Positions 29,591-37,798 of a DNA stretch of 64,000 bases are shown here, piece by piece (position 1 is the first letter of the stretch; each line of letters begins with the position of its first letter). The stretch covers positions 41,836 to 105,835 of the forward strand of contig NZ_JRPQ01000071.1 in assembly GCF_000762405.1 (NCBI RefSeq). Reading direction: 5' to 3'. This DNA is from Hoylesella timonensis S9-PR14. GTDB lineage: Bacteria > Bacteroidota > Bacteroidia > Bacteroidales > Bacteroidaceae. The translations under genes were made by a program, and so were the position numbers. The notes below the pieces were generated by a model. It did not search any database and had not been told where the DNA came from. It saw nothing but the letters and a program-made list of their open reading frames with translations.

Positions 29591-30214
29591 ATGAAAATGG
29601 AACAAAAAAGTAAATGGGGGTTTCTACGAGAAACTCAAAGAAAAGCCGAGGAATCAGGATTGGATAAAGATACAGGCTTATGTCGTACAGGACTGGAAAA
29701 GTATCTTCAAGTGATTTATCCAGAAATTGATAGTTCTGAATGGGTACATAATAAACAAGTTGGTAACGGATGCTCAAAACGGCCTGACTACAGATGTGAG
29801 AAATTGCATTTGATCATAGAATTTGATGGTGTCCTGCATTATCAAAAACCAGAGGATATCATTAGGGACATTGAGAATCAAATGGAATATGAAACTTTAG
29901 AATATCAAATTATCCGTATTCCTTACTTTATCCAATTGACAAATGAAGTTATAGAACAACTTTTTGGGCGAAAAGTTGAGGAGCAAATGTTTCCACCCTC
30001 AGTTCCGTCAATGGGTATTAAAGGTAAAAATACTCCTGCATTTTGTTGCATAGAAGGATTAAAAAGAATGGCATCTGATTTTCGTAAATTTCCACAACAA
30101 TATGAAGTAAACAAGGCTGCTTTAGAAAAAGTCAACAACGAATATCTTACAGGGATTAAAGAATTAGATAAATATTACAAGGAGATAACATCCAAGATTG
30201 TTTCTAATCAATAG
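29591..30214 (+). CDS. Small nuclease-like protein (Vsr/DUF559 fold)
   Basis: The 207-residue protein contains KRPDYRCEKLHLIIEFDGVL followed by HY and an RIPYF motif (about residues 60-120). This is the core of Vsr/DUF559-type members of the PD-(D/E)xK superfamily: an Asp after the first strand, then an E-F-D-G strand and His. The C-terminal half is helical and not recognised. It follows the SIR2 gene by 56 bp and is the last gene before the right direct repeat. It could be an accessory nuclease of the island or an independent repair-type enzyme. Confidence 0.65.
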   Translation: MKMEQKSKWGFLRETQRKAEESGLDKDTGLCRTGLEKYLQVIYPEIDSSEWVHNKQVGNGCSKRPDYRCEKLHLIIEFDGVLHYQKPEDIIRDIENQMEYETLEYQIIRIPYFIQLTNEVIEQLFGRKVEEQMFPPSVPSMGIKGKNTPAFCCIEGLKRMASDFRKFPQQYEVNKAALEKVNNEYLTGIKELDKYYKEITSKIVSNQ

Positions 30215-30284
30215 TACTCAAATTGAGGAAACTTATTTGTATCATGTAAATGTAAGTTACTGATATTCAACATATAATAATTTT

Positions 30285-30300
30285 GAGGAAGTGAAATAAA
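30285..30300 (+). repeat. Right direct repeat of the island (second dnaK 3' end)
   Basis: GAGGAAGTGAAATAAA is identical to 18897-18912. The preceding codon is TTT versus TTC, so the match spells FEEVK-stop in both copies. Confidence 0.8.
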
Positions 30301-30332
30301 GCTGACTAAAGTTTATTAATAAATACAAATGT

Positions 30333-30364
30333 ATCCCAGTAACATAATAAGTTACTGGGATTTT
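30333..30364 (+). terminator. Second copy of the dnaK terminator
   Basis: ATCCCAGTAAC (30333-30343) and GTTACTGGGAT (30351-30361) form a perfect stem, followed by TTTT. The hairpin and loop match the terminator at 18944-18980 with one difference. Confidence 0.85.
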
Positions 30365-30374
30365 ATCCTAAATC

Positions 30375-30509
30375 GGTCATTAGAAAATTTCGCTTTCATT
30401 TTGTCTTGAAATAGAACGAAAGATGCATATTGTGTTAGTATACAGATGCTATAACGATGGAACAGTCTGCTATAATCTGACTTTTTGCACGGAAAAATCT
30501 CTAATGACC
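30375..30509. repeat. 135-bp segment with 10-bp inverted ends
   Basis: GGTCATTAGA (30375-30384) is the exact complement of TCTAATGACC (30500-30509). The interior is non-coding. It lies just outside the right direct repeat and may be a small mobile element or a structured RNA. Confidence 0.35.
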
Positions 30510-30547
30510 ATTTGGGTTTATAATAACTGTCCATAGCCCCACGCTGA

Positions 30548-30595
30548 ATGACAAGTAAAGGCTGCACTCTGATGAGTAGGGGCTTTACTTGTCAT
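30548..30595 (+). terminator. Strong hairpin with T-run
   Basis: ATGACAAGTAAAG (30548-30560) and CTTTACTTGTCAT (30583-30595) form a 13-bp perfect stem, followed by TTTTTC on the plus strand. It overlaps the last codons of the minus-strand gene at 30585 and would stop plus-strand transcripts leaving the island. Confidence 0.65.
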
Positions 30596-30839
30596 TTTTC
30601 ATTTTATCTAACTTATCAACGGCATCTGCCAAGTCAAAAGCAAAGGTTTCTGGTTGCTGCAAATATTCCTCTCTCCCCTGTGACAACAGTTCATATAATT
30701 CTTGATTCATACGCTCCACATACGAACTAATGGCATATTCAATATCCTCTTTCTGCCACTCCATGGTGGAATTACGATATACTTGCCATTTCTGATGGAA
30801 AAAACAGTAGGCTGTCTCGATACTATCTTTGGTTATCAT
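30585..30839 (-). CDS. Small conserved hypothetical protein (84 aa)
   Basis: This is a short acidic, helical protein (DSIETAYCFFHQKWQVYRNS, then MEWQKEDIEYAISSYVERMN) with no signal peptide or membrane segment. I do not recognise the family. It follows the DUF4250-like gene by 77 bp on the same strand and may share its transcript. The protein-like composition and clean start support a real gene. Confidence 0.6.
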   Translation of the reverse strand: MITKDSIETAYCFFHQKWQVYRNSTMEWQKEDIEYAISSYVERMNQELYELLSQGREEYLQQPETFAFDLADAVDKLDKMKNDK

Positions 30840-30916
30840 GCGGGGAGGTTTTTAAGTTGACGAGTTAACAAGTGCAGAATAGATAAGTTTCGTCCATAAA
30901 CAAAACAAATAGACGG

Positions 30917-31102
30917 TTACCAAAATCTTTTATGCTCCGTAGAATAAGAGTATCCTGCTGCGGATAAACGCTTTTCCAGTTCTTCCCTATCAACATTGAA
31001 GTGATAGCAAATTTGGTCGAGATTATCAAACTCCTCATCACGCAACAAAAAGTTAATGGCGGACACCAACATCGGCGTATCATGTAATGGTAAATGCTCC
31101 AT
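30917..31102 (-). CDS. DUF4250-like small protein
   Basis: The start at the ATG 31102 is preceded by AGGAGAAAGGAAC on the coding strand. The protein has 61 residues: MEHLPLHDTPMLVSAINFLL, then RDEEFDNLDQICYHFNVDRE and ELEKRLSAAGYSYSTEHKRF. This is the whole DUF4250 pattern, a conserved proline/methionine start, RDE, and a GY-Y end, as I remember it. The function is unknown. It is probably the first gene of a two-gene unit with the 84-residue protein. Confidence 0.75.
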   Translation of the reverse strand: MEHLPLHDTPMLVSAINFLLRDEEFDNLDQICYHFNVDREELEKRLSAAGYSYSTEHKRFW

Positions 31103-31212
31103 GTTCCTTTCTCCTATCAATAAATGAATGTAAGTAAAGTGTCATCTGTAACTTTCTACCTTTTCTATAACTCAAAATTTTAACATTGACATCTTTTTCA
31201 TGAGGATAATTC

Positions 31213-32454
31213 TCACTCTATCAATTTCTCGCACAACCTACGTTGCAACACGCGGGCATCGAGGACAGACATCTCGCTGCTCATTACGGCAAATGCCAAG
31301 TCGTGTCCGTTGCTTCCACGGCAATAACCTGCCAGTGAGCTGATGCCATAAGGATGAGACAGAGTACCCGTCTTGGCGTGTATCTTCCCCCGCGTCTTTG
31401 GTCCGGTCATCTCATGAGCCAACGAACCATCAACGCCTGCAATCGCCAAATTCTGCATAAGCATCGTGTGAATACTCTTATCCTTATACCCATACACGAG
31501 AATAGCCGTCAACGCTTGGGGAGAAAGATGATTGTAAGTACACAAACCACACCCATCGTGTACGACCAATGAAGTGTCGGTCATACCGAGATCTTCCCTT
31601 AAAAACTTTCTAAGATATGCTACTCCCGTGGCTGTTGGGTCGGCTTGCGTGTTAATACGGTTGCCAATGGTGTACAGCAGTGCGGTGGATTGAGTGTTGG
31701 AACTATTCTTCCACATGCGCTTAACAACGCGATGGATGGGAGTACCGTATCTGTAAATAACCTTTGAACCAGCAGGCATTGTACCCAACACCACCTGACT
31801 GTCAGCGAAAGCGATACCCTGAGTACGCAGCACACTCTTCAAACTCTTCATCACCCGAGACGCACCTTTGTAAAATAAGCCATATCGACTGAAAGATAAA
31901 TCCCATGGATACCAATGCTCCTCGCTTTTCACAGGTTCCTGTATCACGAGATCTACAAAGATCTTGCCATCCACTCTATTGATTCCTCTCTTCTTTGTTG
32001 CCTGCCCAAATCGCACAAGTTCCTGTTCGGTGAACTGTGGATCAAGGCTTCCCTTGAAGGTCAGGTCGCCTTGAAGGACACCGTCAGACACCTTTCCCCG
32101 TTGATACAAGCCCGTAATGTACAGATAGTCACTACCCAAAAGATGCAGCCCCGCCACGCCACTGAGCAACTTCAAGCACGACGCTGAAGGTTGTGCTAAG
32201 GTCTCGTGGTAGCCATATACGGGCTTATCCGCTGTAAGGTCGTACACATGAAAGGCAAACTTACCCTGCACCCTGGGGTCTTGTGCGAATGCTGCCAACC
32301 GAGAACGCAGGCTATCGTCAATAGCAATATCGGGTTGCTTTTCTTTCGTTTCTTTCCGATGCTTATCACCACAAGCCATGAACAGCAGCACGATACTCAT
32401 CAAAACCAACAACGAAGTTGGCGCAACCGCCATCTTTCTAAAGATTTTCCTCAT
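31213..32454 (-). CDS. dacB: D-alanyl-D-alanine carboxypeptidase, PBP4 (peptidase S13) type, lipoprotein
   Basis: The ATG at 32454 gives MRKIFRKM, a hydrophobic stretch and lipobox LLFMACGD. The protein has about 413 residues. The penicillin-binding active-site motifs are present: S-x-x-K in PSASCLKLL (about 91), S-x-N in NSSNTQST, and KTG in HAKTGTLSH (about 362). It removes terminal D-Ala or cuts cross-links in peptidoglycan in the periplasm. It is a little short for PBP4 (usually 450-480), consistent with many bacteroidete members. A TAACTTTG promoter box lies directly upstream at 32461. Confidence 0.87.
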   Translation of the reverse strand: MRKIFRKMAVAPTSLLVLMSIVLLFMACGDKHRKETKEKQPDIAIDDSLRSRLAAFAQDPRVQGKFAFHVYDLTADKPVYGYHETLAQPSASCLKLLSGVAGLHLLGSDYLYITGLYQRGKVSDGVLQGDLTFKGSLDPQFTEQELVRFGQATKKRGINRVDGKIFVDLVIQEPVKSEEHWYPWDLSFSRYGLFYKGASRVMKSLKSVLRTQGIAFADSQVVLGTMPAGSKVIYRYGTPIHRVVKRMWKNSSNTQSTALLYTIGNRINTQADPTATGVAYLRKFLREDLGMTDTSLVVHDGCGLCTYNHLSPQALTAILVYGYKDKSIHTMLMQNLAIAGVDGSLAHEMTGPKTRGKIHAKTGTLSHPYGISSLAGYCRGSNGHDLAFAVMSSEMSVLDARVLQRRLCEKLIE

Positions 32455-32460
32455 AGGCTG

Positions 32461-32468
32461 CAAAGTTA
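32461..32468 (-). promoter_or_regulatory. -7 promoter box of the PBP4-type gene
   Basis: Minus-strand TAACTTTG, six bases upstream of the ATG at 32454, implying a very short leader. Confidence 0.45.
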
Positions 32469-32529
32469 ATCATTTCTTTCCTAAACAACTTATCGAAAAG
32501 GAGAGAATGAGAAACGCCTTGCTACTCGT

Positions 32530-33183
32530 CTACTCAAATGTTAGCTCGCCAAAGAAATCTGGGCGATGAAAATCGGGCTTCTCTATATCAATAGGATTCC
32601 ATGACAGAAAATGTGGTTTCTGTAAGGCATCGCCACACTTATAGAAATTGGCACGAATAGTTCGCCCACTCAAGGGTTTTATTTGATGTTGGAAAAATGT
32701 ACTCAAAGGGATGATAAGTGCCAATTGCCAATCGTATGTTCCCATTCGTTCCTCAAAAGGACAACGCCCAAAAGTTGACCAACGGTCAATCTTTTCAAGA
32801 ACTGATAGTGGAGCCAACTCGCGTCCTTCTCTTCCTTTGCCGCAACCCACTAAAATGGTACCTGCACAATTACACTCTATGTTATAATAGGTGTCGTCAT
32901 CTGCAGGCTGTGAAAAGAATTCGCAGCATGAATCTTCCCAAACACGCCCGTTATCCTCGGTCGCCACAGCTCGCACACTGTCTTCAGACACACAGTAGTG
33001 CAAATAAACAGCTGCCTCATCATGAGCCATGCGAAACCGCACCTGTGGTGTATATGGATATTGCTCACGCCAATTGGCAACCGAAATTGTCTCAAACGCA
33101 ATCTTCTGAGAATCCATAATGGCAGGTATCATCGCAGCTGCGGATGGACGTTGGTGCAATTTTTGTATATTTAATGTCTTCAT
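32530..33183 (-). CDS. Carbohydrate-binding family 9-like protein
   Basis: The start is the ATG at 33183, two bases after the stop of the upstream kinase gene, indicating coupling. The protein has about 217 residues and no signal peptide. Segments such as VRFRMAHDEAAVYLHYCVSE, GRVWEDSCCEFFSQP and ANFYKCGDALQKPHFLSWNP fit the CBM9-like fold found in bacteroidete enzymes (an E-F-F strand, then a late W-P loop). As a free-standing cytoplasmic protein its role is unclear; with the sugar kinase upstream, it may bind a sugar or glycoconjugate. Confidence 0.72.
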   Translation of the reverse strand: MKTLNIQKLHQRPSAAAMIPAIMDSQKIAFETISVANWREQYPYTPQVRFRMAHDEAAVYLHYCVSEDSVRAVATEDNGRVWEDSCCEFFSQPADDDTYYNIECNCAGTILVGCGKGREGRELAPLSVLEKIDRWSTFGRCPFEERMGTYDWQLALIIPLSTFFQHQIKPLSGRTIRANFYKCGDALQKPHFLSWNPIDIEKPDFHRPDFFGELTFE

Positions 33184-33185
33184 TC

Positions 33186-34289
33186 CTATTGGATTTCTTT
33201 TAAGCATGCCTTGATAAATGTCCTCATTGCTGGCTCGTGTGTACAAGCACTTCTGAAGAGACAGAGCTGGTTCTTGGCACGAACTAAATTATGCTTGTCA
33301 TACTTAATTTTATAATAGGTGTCACCATTGATATAATCTGCCAAGAAGCGCACACATTGCATAAATGGGAACAATTTGGCTGCATAGGGTAAATTTTCTA
33401 TTTCAATGGGCTCTAAAAAATGATGAGCAGACTCTAAATACCCTTTTGTAAACGCCTCGAAGATATCCATTCTAAAGTCTATTTTATCAAATTCGGAGGA
33501 ATCTTCTGCTACCGTATTAGCACCGGTACGTAAGAAATCGCCATAATCTGAGAAGATAAAGCTCGGCATGACAGTATCTAAATCAATGACGCAAAGCACG
33601 TTGCCATTTTCGTCAAACAACATATTATTCACCTTGGTATCGCAGTGGCAGATACGCTTTTTCAGTTTTCCATCGCGATACAACTGTTCTGCCTTGCACA
33701 TCTCGTTGGCATGCGTCTCTAATTCGTCCAACATATCTTGCACTTCTGCTACCCTACCGACGGGATTAGCCTCAACAGCTTCCCTCAGCTGATTCATACG
33801 CAGTTCCATGTTGTGAAAATCAGGTATCGTTTCGCCTAATTGTTCCGGTACATCTGTTAGCATCGACTGAAAATGCCCAAATGCCTTGCCTGCATCGTAC
33901 GAGTGGGCTGCATCTACTAACTCATACGTTTTGGCATCTGGGATAAATACGCTAATTCGCCAGTACTTGTCATCATTGTCCTTAAAGTAGGTCTTTCCCT
34001 CCTTCGTTGGAATGAAGCGAAGCACCTTTCTGTCCAACTCAGACTCACCTTGTTTTTGTAGTTTTTCACGAATATGATTGGTCACCACCTCAATATTGTG
34101 CTGTAGCAAATCAACATCTGTAAACACTTCATTATTTACACGTTGCAAAACATAATCGGGAAAATTATCCTCTTTTGTTTCAATCTTATAAGTGTCATTG
34201 ATAAGTCCATTTCCTAAAGGTGAAATTTTACTAACAGTTCCCTCAATGAGGAAAGGGCTAATCACTTGGTTTAGTTTTTCGGTTTCCAT
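33186..34289 (-). CDS. Aminoglycoside phosphotransferase-fold kinase, NahK-like
   Basis: The 367-residue kinase has the catalytic loop ICHCDTKVNNMLFDENG and the metal site VLCVIDLDTVMP (about 215-245), and the early nucleotide region PLGNGLINDTYKIET. The HCDTK-NN variant of the Brenner motif is typical of N-acetylhexosamine 1-kinases (NahK), which phosphorylate GlcNAc/GalNAc for salvage. Substrate specificity is inferred. It is the first gene of a pair with the CBM9-like protein, whose start lies directly after its stop. Confidence 0.82.
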   Translation of the reverse strand: METEKLNQVISPFLIEGTVSKISPLGNGLINDTYKIETKEDNFPDYVLQRVNNEVFTDVDLLQHNIEVVTNHIREKLQKQGESELDRKVLRFIPTKEGKTYFKDNDDKYWRISVFIPDAKTYELVDAAHSYDAGKAFGHFQSMLTDVPEQLGETIPDFHNMELRMNQLREAVEANPVGRVAEVQDMLDELETHANEMCKAEQLYRDGKLKKRICHCDTKVNNMLFDENGNVLCVIDLDTVMPSFIFSDYGDFLRTGANTVAEDSSEFDKIDFRMDIFEAFTKGYLESAHHFLEPIEIENLPYAAKLFPFMQCVRFLADYINGDTYYKIKYDKHNLVRAKNQLCLFRSACTHEPAMRTFIKACLKEIQ

Positions 34290-34419
34290 ACAATTGTTTT
34301 TATTTATTGCTTATTATAAAGATTTAGATTTGTGCGACTTTAGCTATTTGCGCACCTCGTTTAACAAAAACGACAGCCACAAAATTATAAAAATATTATG
34401 ATTTTCCCAAGTTCTAAGC

Positions 34420-35808
34420 CTACAAACTTGTTTGATGCAGCTGATGCAGCCATTTCCCAGAAAACAAACGATATAGGAAGATACATCCTCTCAAGCATAA
34501 TTCAATGGCCATGGCTATCCATACTCCCTTCAATCCATACTGTGGCGCCAATATTGCTGCTAACGTAAGTCGAACGCACCACATGGACAGCAAGTTCATG
34601 ATAGCAGGTTTCAAGGTGTCACCAGCACCTACACATACACTATACGTCACAATGGCAGCTGCAAAGAATGGCTCTGCAAACGCCTCTATTCGCAAGCTCT
34701 GAATGCCCAACACACGGATTTCTTCAACGGGTGTAAGGATACCTATCATTTCTGGAGCAAAAATATACATCAATACTGCCATGACGGACATCACTGCCAT
34801 TCCTAAAAATACCGTCATATAGGCAAAACTTTTACACACGTCATAGCGCCCCGCACCCACACTTTGTCCTACAAGTGTAGTTGCTGCTTCGCCAATTCCA
34901 TAACCTGGCATATAGCATAAACTTTCTGCCGTTATGGCAAAAGTATTGGCTGCAATTGCAACTTTGCCCAACGGTGCCACAATAATGGTACTCACAATCT
35001 GTGCACCACTCATCAATATGGATTGAGCCGCCATGGGTGCACCAATTTTCAAGGCATTTTTAACGTAGTTACTCATCCAGCGAAATGGCTCGTGATCTTG
35101 TCCCAGTGCCAGTATCTTATTACGAAAAATGGCAAAATAGGCTTGAAGTAACGAACCTATTAAAAAGGCAGTAGCCGTACCAAATGCGGCACCCAACACG
35201 CCCAAATGCAACACATAAATGAAAAAATAATTAAAGACGACGTCCATCACGCACATCCCCACGCTGATAATACTCGGAATGTGCATATTTCCAGAGCATT
35301 TCAGCATGGCTCCTGTCAAGCTGGCGAGTTGCATAAAAGGCATGGCTAATCCAAACACTAAGAAGTAAAGGGAAGCATCACGTGCAATATCCGATGTACC
35401 TCCCAGCCAAAAGGGTAAGGGTTGATAAATAAAAAGTGCAATGAAGGCTATTACCACACTCAACATCAGGGTACAAATTAGTCCATGCCGAAACACTTGT
35501 CGGGCTTTCACAAAATCATTGGCTCCGATAAAATGGGCTACTTGCACCGAGAAACCCATCGATGCAGCGGCAGTAACACTCCCCAATAGCCACGTGGTAC
35601 TTTCCACCAAACCGATAGAAGCCGATGCCTCGGTGCCTAAATGGCCTACCATGGAGGCATCTATAAAGAACATTAACACTGTGGTTATCTGCGCAAGAAT
35701 TGACGGAATACTCAACTCTACAATTAAATTGAGCTTTTCACCTCGCGTTAATGTCTTATTTTCACGAATATTCGCTAATAAAGCTTCACTTTTTTTACTC
35801 GAAAACAT
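34420..35808 (-). CDS. MATE-family multidrug/sodium exporter
   Basis: The 462-residue membrane protein has about 12 hydrophobic segments in two related halves. It has the MATE-type first helix region LIVELSIPSILAQITTVLMF followed by FIDASMVGHLG, the mid-protein GTATAFLIGSLLQAYFAIFR, and the second-half start APMAAQSILMSGAQIVS. MATE proteins exchange Na+ or H+ for drugs or metabolites across the inner membrane. The gene stands alone with its own promoter box upstream. Confidence 0.9.
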   Translation of the reverse strand: MFSSKKSEALLANIRENKTLTRGEKLNLIVELSIPSILAQITTVLMFFIDASMVGHLGTEASASIGLVESTTWLLGSVTAAASMGFSVQVAHFIGANDFVKARQVFRHGLICTLMLSVVIAFIALFIYQPLPFWLGGTSDIARDASLYFLVFGLAMPFMQLASLTGAMLKCSGNMHIPSIISVGMCVMDVVFNYFFIYVLHLGVLGAAFGTATAFLIGSLLQAYFAIFRNKILALGQDHEPFRWMSNYVKNALKIGAPMAAQSILMSGAQIVSTIIVAPLGKVAIAANTFAITAESLCYMPGYGIGEAATTLVGQSVGAGRYDVCKSFAYMTVFLGMAVMSVMAVLMYIFAPEMIGILTPVEEIRVLGIQSLRIEAFAEPFFAAAIVTYSVCVGAGDTLKPAIMNLLSMWCVRLTLAAILAPQYGLKGVWIAMAIELCLRGCIFLYRLFSGKWLHQLHQTSL

Positions 35809-35825
35809 TCCTCTTTATTCTCGCA

Positions 35826-35833
35826 CAAAGATA
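35826..35833 (-). promoter_or_regulatory. -7 promoter box of the MATE gene
   Basis: Minus-strand TATCTTTG, 17 bp upstream of the ATG. Confidence 0.5.
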
Positions 35834-35947
35834 CAGATTAAAATTTACATATTCTGAAATTTGAAAGAAAATCGCAAAAGACAAACAAAAATAACTCATC
35901 CAATTTTTGCAGAGAACTTGAACCGATAAAAGCACTCTCAAAACGAG

Positions 35948-36353
35948 GTTTTTGTCCTATAAATTTACCAAAAAACGACCATCTAAAATCTTCAAAATAG
36001 AAAAAAATCAATAGGCAAACGACCCACAAAATGATGCTGATTTTGATAAAATTGAGGTCTCTTCTTGTTAGAACATTGACTTAACGGTCTTGGAAACACC
36101 ATTTAAGGGTGTTATTCACATGCTTCAACGGCATTAAAGCATGCAAATTCTAAGCTTATCTCAATGCTTTAGTCGCCAAAAAATCGTAAAAATGAGAATG
36201 AAAAGAAAAGATATAAGCGTAACATCTTCAACAGCAACGAATTATGAACATGGCTCATTTCTCGCGTATTTGCGACCCACTTTGCCGTTGGTTGTTTTCA
36301 CGCGAGTTTTGAGAGGCACTTTGTAAAGATTTTTCTGAATTTATTATCCTTCC
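35948..36353 (+). repeat. Dispersed ~400-bp intergenic repeat, copy B
   Basis: This copy runs opposite to copy A and parallel to copy C. It contains the same start block (TTTTTGTCCTATAAATTTACC-like) and the same end block with CTCGCG ... CGCGAG. The 61-codon frame at 36141-36326 resembles that in copy A (both end in RVLxGxL), but its conservation follows the DNA repeat and proves nothing about translation. Confidence 0.85.
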
Positions 36354-36441
36354 ATACTGCATTTCATCAACATTAAATACACGACATTGTCGGTGCTGTT
36401 TTTGATGTGCAGACCACTATTAAATAAAAGACTCGCTATAA

Positions 36442-36475
36442 CAAAAAAGCGACTCACTTTGTCTGTGAAATCGCT
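36442..36475 (-). terminator. Terminator of the orphan transcription unit
   Basis: On the minus strand AGCGA..TCAC pairs with GTGA.TCGCT, followed by TTTTTTG. Confidence 0.75.
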
Positions 36476-36504
36476 AATTATATTCTATTTAATCATGAAG
36501 TTTC

Positions 36505-36588
36505 TCAAAAAATGGGGGAATCTTCTTCGAACTGTTTGTTCCACCCCCAGCATAGCCAGTGCAGCAATGCTGCAACTTGGCTTTTCAT
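36505..36588 (-). CDS. Tiny ORF (27 codons) in an orphan transcription unit
   Basis: The frame encodes a 27-residue peptide: MKSQVAALLHWLCWGWNKQF, then EEDSPIF. It has a hydrophobic, tryptophan-rich middle and an acidic end. It lies inside a transcript-like unit with a near-ideal promoter (36925-36955) about 340 bases upstream and a clear terminator 30 bases downstream. No family is recognised. The peptide could be a leader, toxin-like or membrane-active peptide, or the RNA itself could be the product. Confidence 0.45.
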   Translation of the reverse strand: MKSQVAALLHWLCWGWNKQFEEDSPIF

Positions 36589-36917
36589 CTTGTCCTAAAT
36601 AATCTTTTTCCTGTCTTTACTCCTTCTCTATGGAGCCTACCGCTATTGAAGATTTTTCCTTACTAACAATCCTAAATTTTACCTCTAAACCATCTACCTA
36701 TTGGTTATCCTTTATCTTCTACCTTGAACTAATATCCTTCTTTTTACCTAACGACTAATACCTTTGTTACCCTTACTGTCTTTTTACCTTATCTAATACC
36801 TGACGATACCTGAATATTCGCTTTTCCCTTAAAAACTAATAACCTAAATATATCTCTCAAATAATATCTTTAATCGTATTCGATTGATGCCTCTCGGCAT
36901 CTCCTTTTTGTCTTATT
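36589..36917 (-). ncRNA. Structured purine-rich leader of the orphan unit
   Basis: Starting about 8 bases after the -7 box, the transcript would carry AAGGAG, then GATGCC-GAGA-GGCATC (36901-36886) and AATCG-AATA-CGATT (36885-36872), two perfect hairpins. A ~250-base purine-rich stretch follows with repeated AGGTA(T/A) motifs. An 18-codon frame also begins inside the first hairpin. I do not recognise an RNA family. Bounds are inferred from the promoter and the ORF. Confidence 0.4.
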
Positions 36918-36924
36918 GACGTTG

Positions 36925-36955
36925 CAAAGATACGACTGTTTCCGCACACAACAAA
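36925..36955 (-). promoter_or_regulatory. Near-ideal Bacteroidetes promoter
   Basis: On the minus strand: TTTG (36955-36952), 19-bp spacer, TATCTTTG (36932-36925). It is the best match to the phylum consensus seen in the window. Confidence 0.75.
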
Positions 36956-37060
36956 GAAAAAATAGGACAAAAGGCGATGAAAGACATTAATTCTTGACCT
37001 AAATCAACAAAACTGAGTTAAGCATATCCACCCCGACCGTACGCTATACAAAGTTGCCAA

Positions 37061-37101
37061 GAAAAAGAAAGCGAACAGTTTCAACATAAAACTGCTCGCT
37101 T
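37061..37101 (-). terminator. Terminator of the FKBP gene
   Basis: On the minus strand AAGCGAGCAGTTT (37101-37089) pairs with AAACTGTTCGCTT (37081-37069), followed by TCTTTTTC. Confidence 0.8.
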
Positions 37102-37125
37102 AAATATCATTTTCAACGATGCGAA

Positions 37126-37788
37126 TTACCGCTCTATCCACTTTCCTGTGGATGCACTGGCTCGAACTGTAGGAGCCTCTGCACGATAAAAACCTGCTAA
37201 TCCGATATCAAAAATAAGGGTTGAATAAGCTGGAATAGTTCCATTCGATTGCTCTTTGTTACCATACCCTAACTGGTGTGGTATATACACTTCCCAGCGA
37301 TCTCCTATCGTCATGTGCATCAATGCGGTGGTAAAGCCATCTACCAAACCGTTCACTGCAAACGTTGCAGGACGCATTGTCTGTGGAGTGTACTTACCAT
37401 TATAACTACGGTCAAAGACATAACCTCCTGTATAGGTCGCAGATGGGATTAAACGTCCACGATAATTCACCTTGACCGAATCGGTGTACAGAGGACTACC
37501 TGATGTGCTGCCCCCTGCATTCAATATATGCACAATGATATAATCTCCCAAGTTCGCATGAAAATGTTGGTTATCTTCTGGCAATGACCACTTACGGATA
37601 ATCTTCCAACTTTGGTCACCCTTGGCAATACGCTGTTGTGTTGAGGCATACAACTGATTAAAATAGGTCTCATTCTTATTTTGCCAATCGGCAAATTCTT
37701 CTACCTCACCATCATTTTCGCTACATGCCACCATGATTCCCATTCCCAATAAGAGCATCATGAGATATAACAACTTGTTTCTTTTCAT
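37126..37788 (-). CDS. FKBP-type peptidyl-prolyl isomerase, lipoprotein
   Basis: The 220-residue protein has a signal peptide and lipobox (GIMVACSEN). The C-terminal ~120 residues are an FKBP domain: DSVKVNYRGRLI, FDRSYNG, FAVNGLVDGFTTALMHM, GDRWEVYIPHQLGYG and IPAYSTLIFDIGL, so the proline-isomerase pocket residues are largely in place. It would assist protein folding in the periplasm or at the outer membrane. It lies 10 bp after glyS on the same strand and ends with a clear terminator, so the two probably share a transcript. Confidence 0.9.
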   Translation of the reverse strand: MKRNKLLYLMMLLLGMGIMVACSENDGEVEEFADWQNKNETYFNQLYASTQQRIAKGDQSWKIIRKWSLPEDNQHFHANLGDYIIVHILNAGGSTSGSPLYTDSVKVNYRGRLIPSATYTGGYVFDRSYNGKYTPQTMRPATFAVNGLVDGFTTALMHMTIGDRWEVYIPHQLGYGNKEQSNGTIPAYSTLIFDIGLAGFYRAEAPTVRASASTGKWIER

Positions 37789-37798
37789 ATCTAATATC

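Larger units (their letters stand above)
18913..30284 (+). mobile_element. Defence island inserted at the dnaK 3' end (~11.4 kb)
   Basis: The segment lies between direct repeats of the dnaK tail. It holds an HTH regulator, Fic, a type III restriction-modification system, a SIR2-domain protein and a small nuclease, and its later genes are visibly AT-rich compared with recA or dnaK. No integrase, transposase or relaxase is visible, so the mode of movement is unknown. Insertion by a lost or trans-acting recombinase, or exchange by homologous recombination at dnaK, are both possible. Confidence 0.7.

Noticed and set aside
18913..30284. Prophage
   Set aside because: No capsid, terminase, portal, lysis or integrase genes are present; the content is defence genes only.
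36387..36602. 71-codon plus-strand frame
   Set aside because: It is antisense to the promoter-linked 27-codon ORF and terminator on the minus strand and has no promoter of its own.
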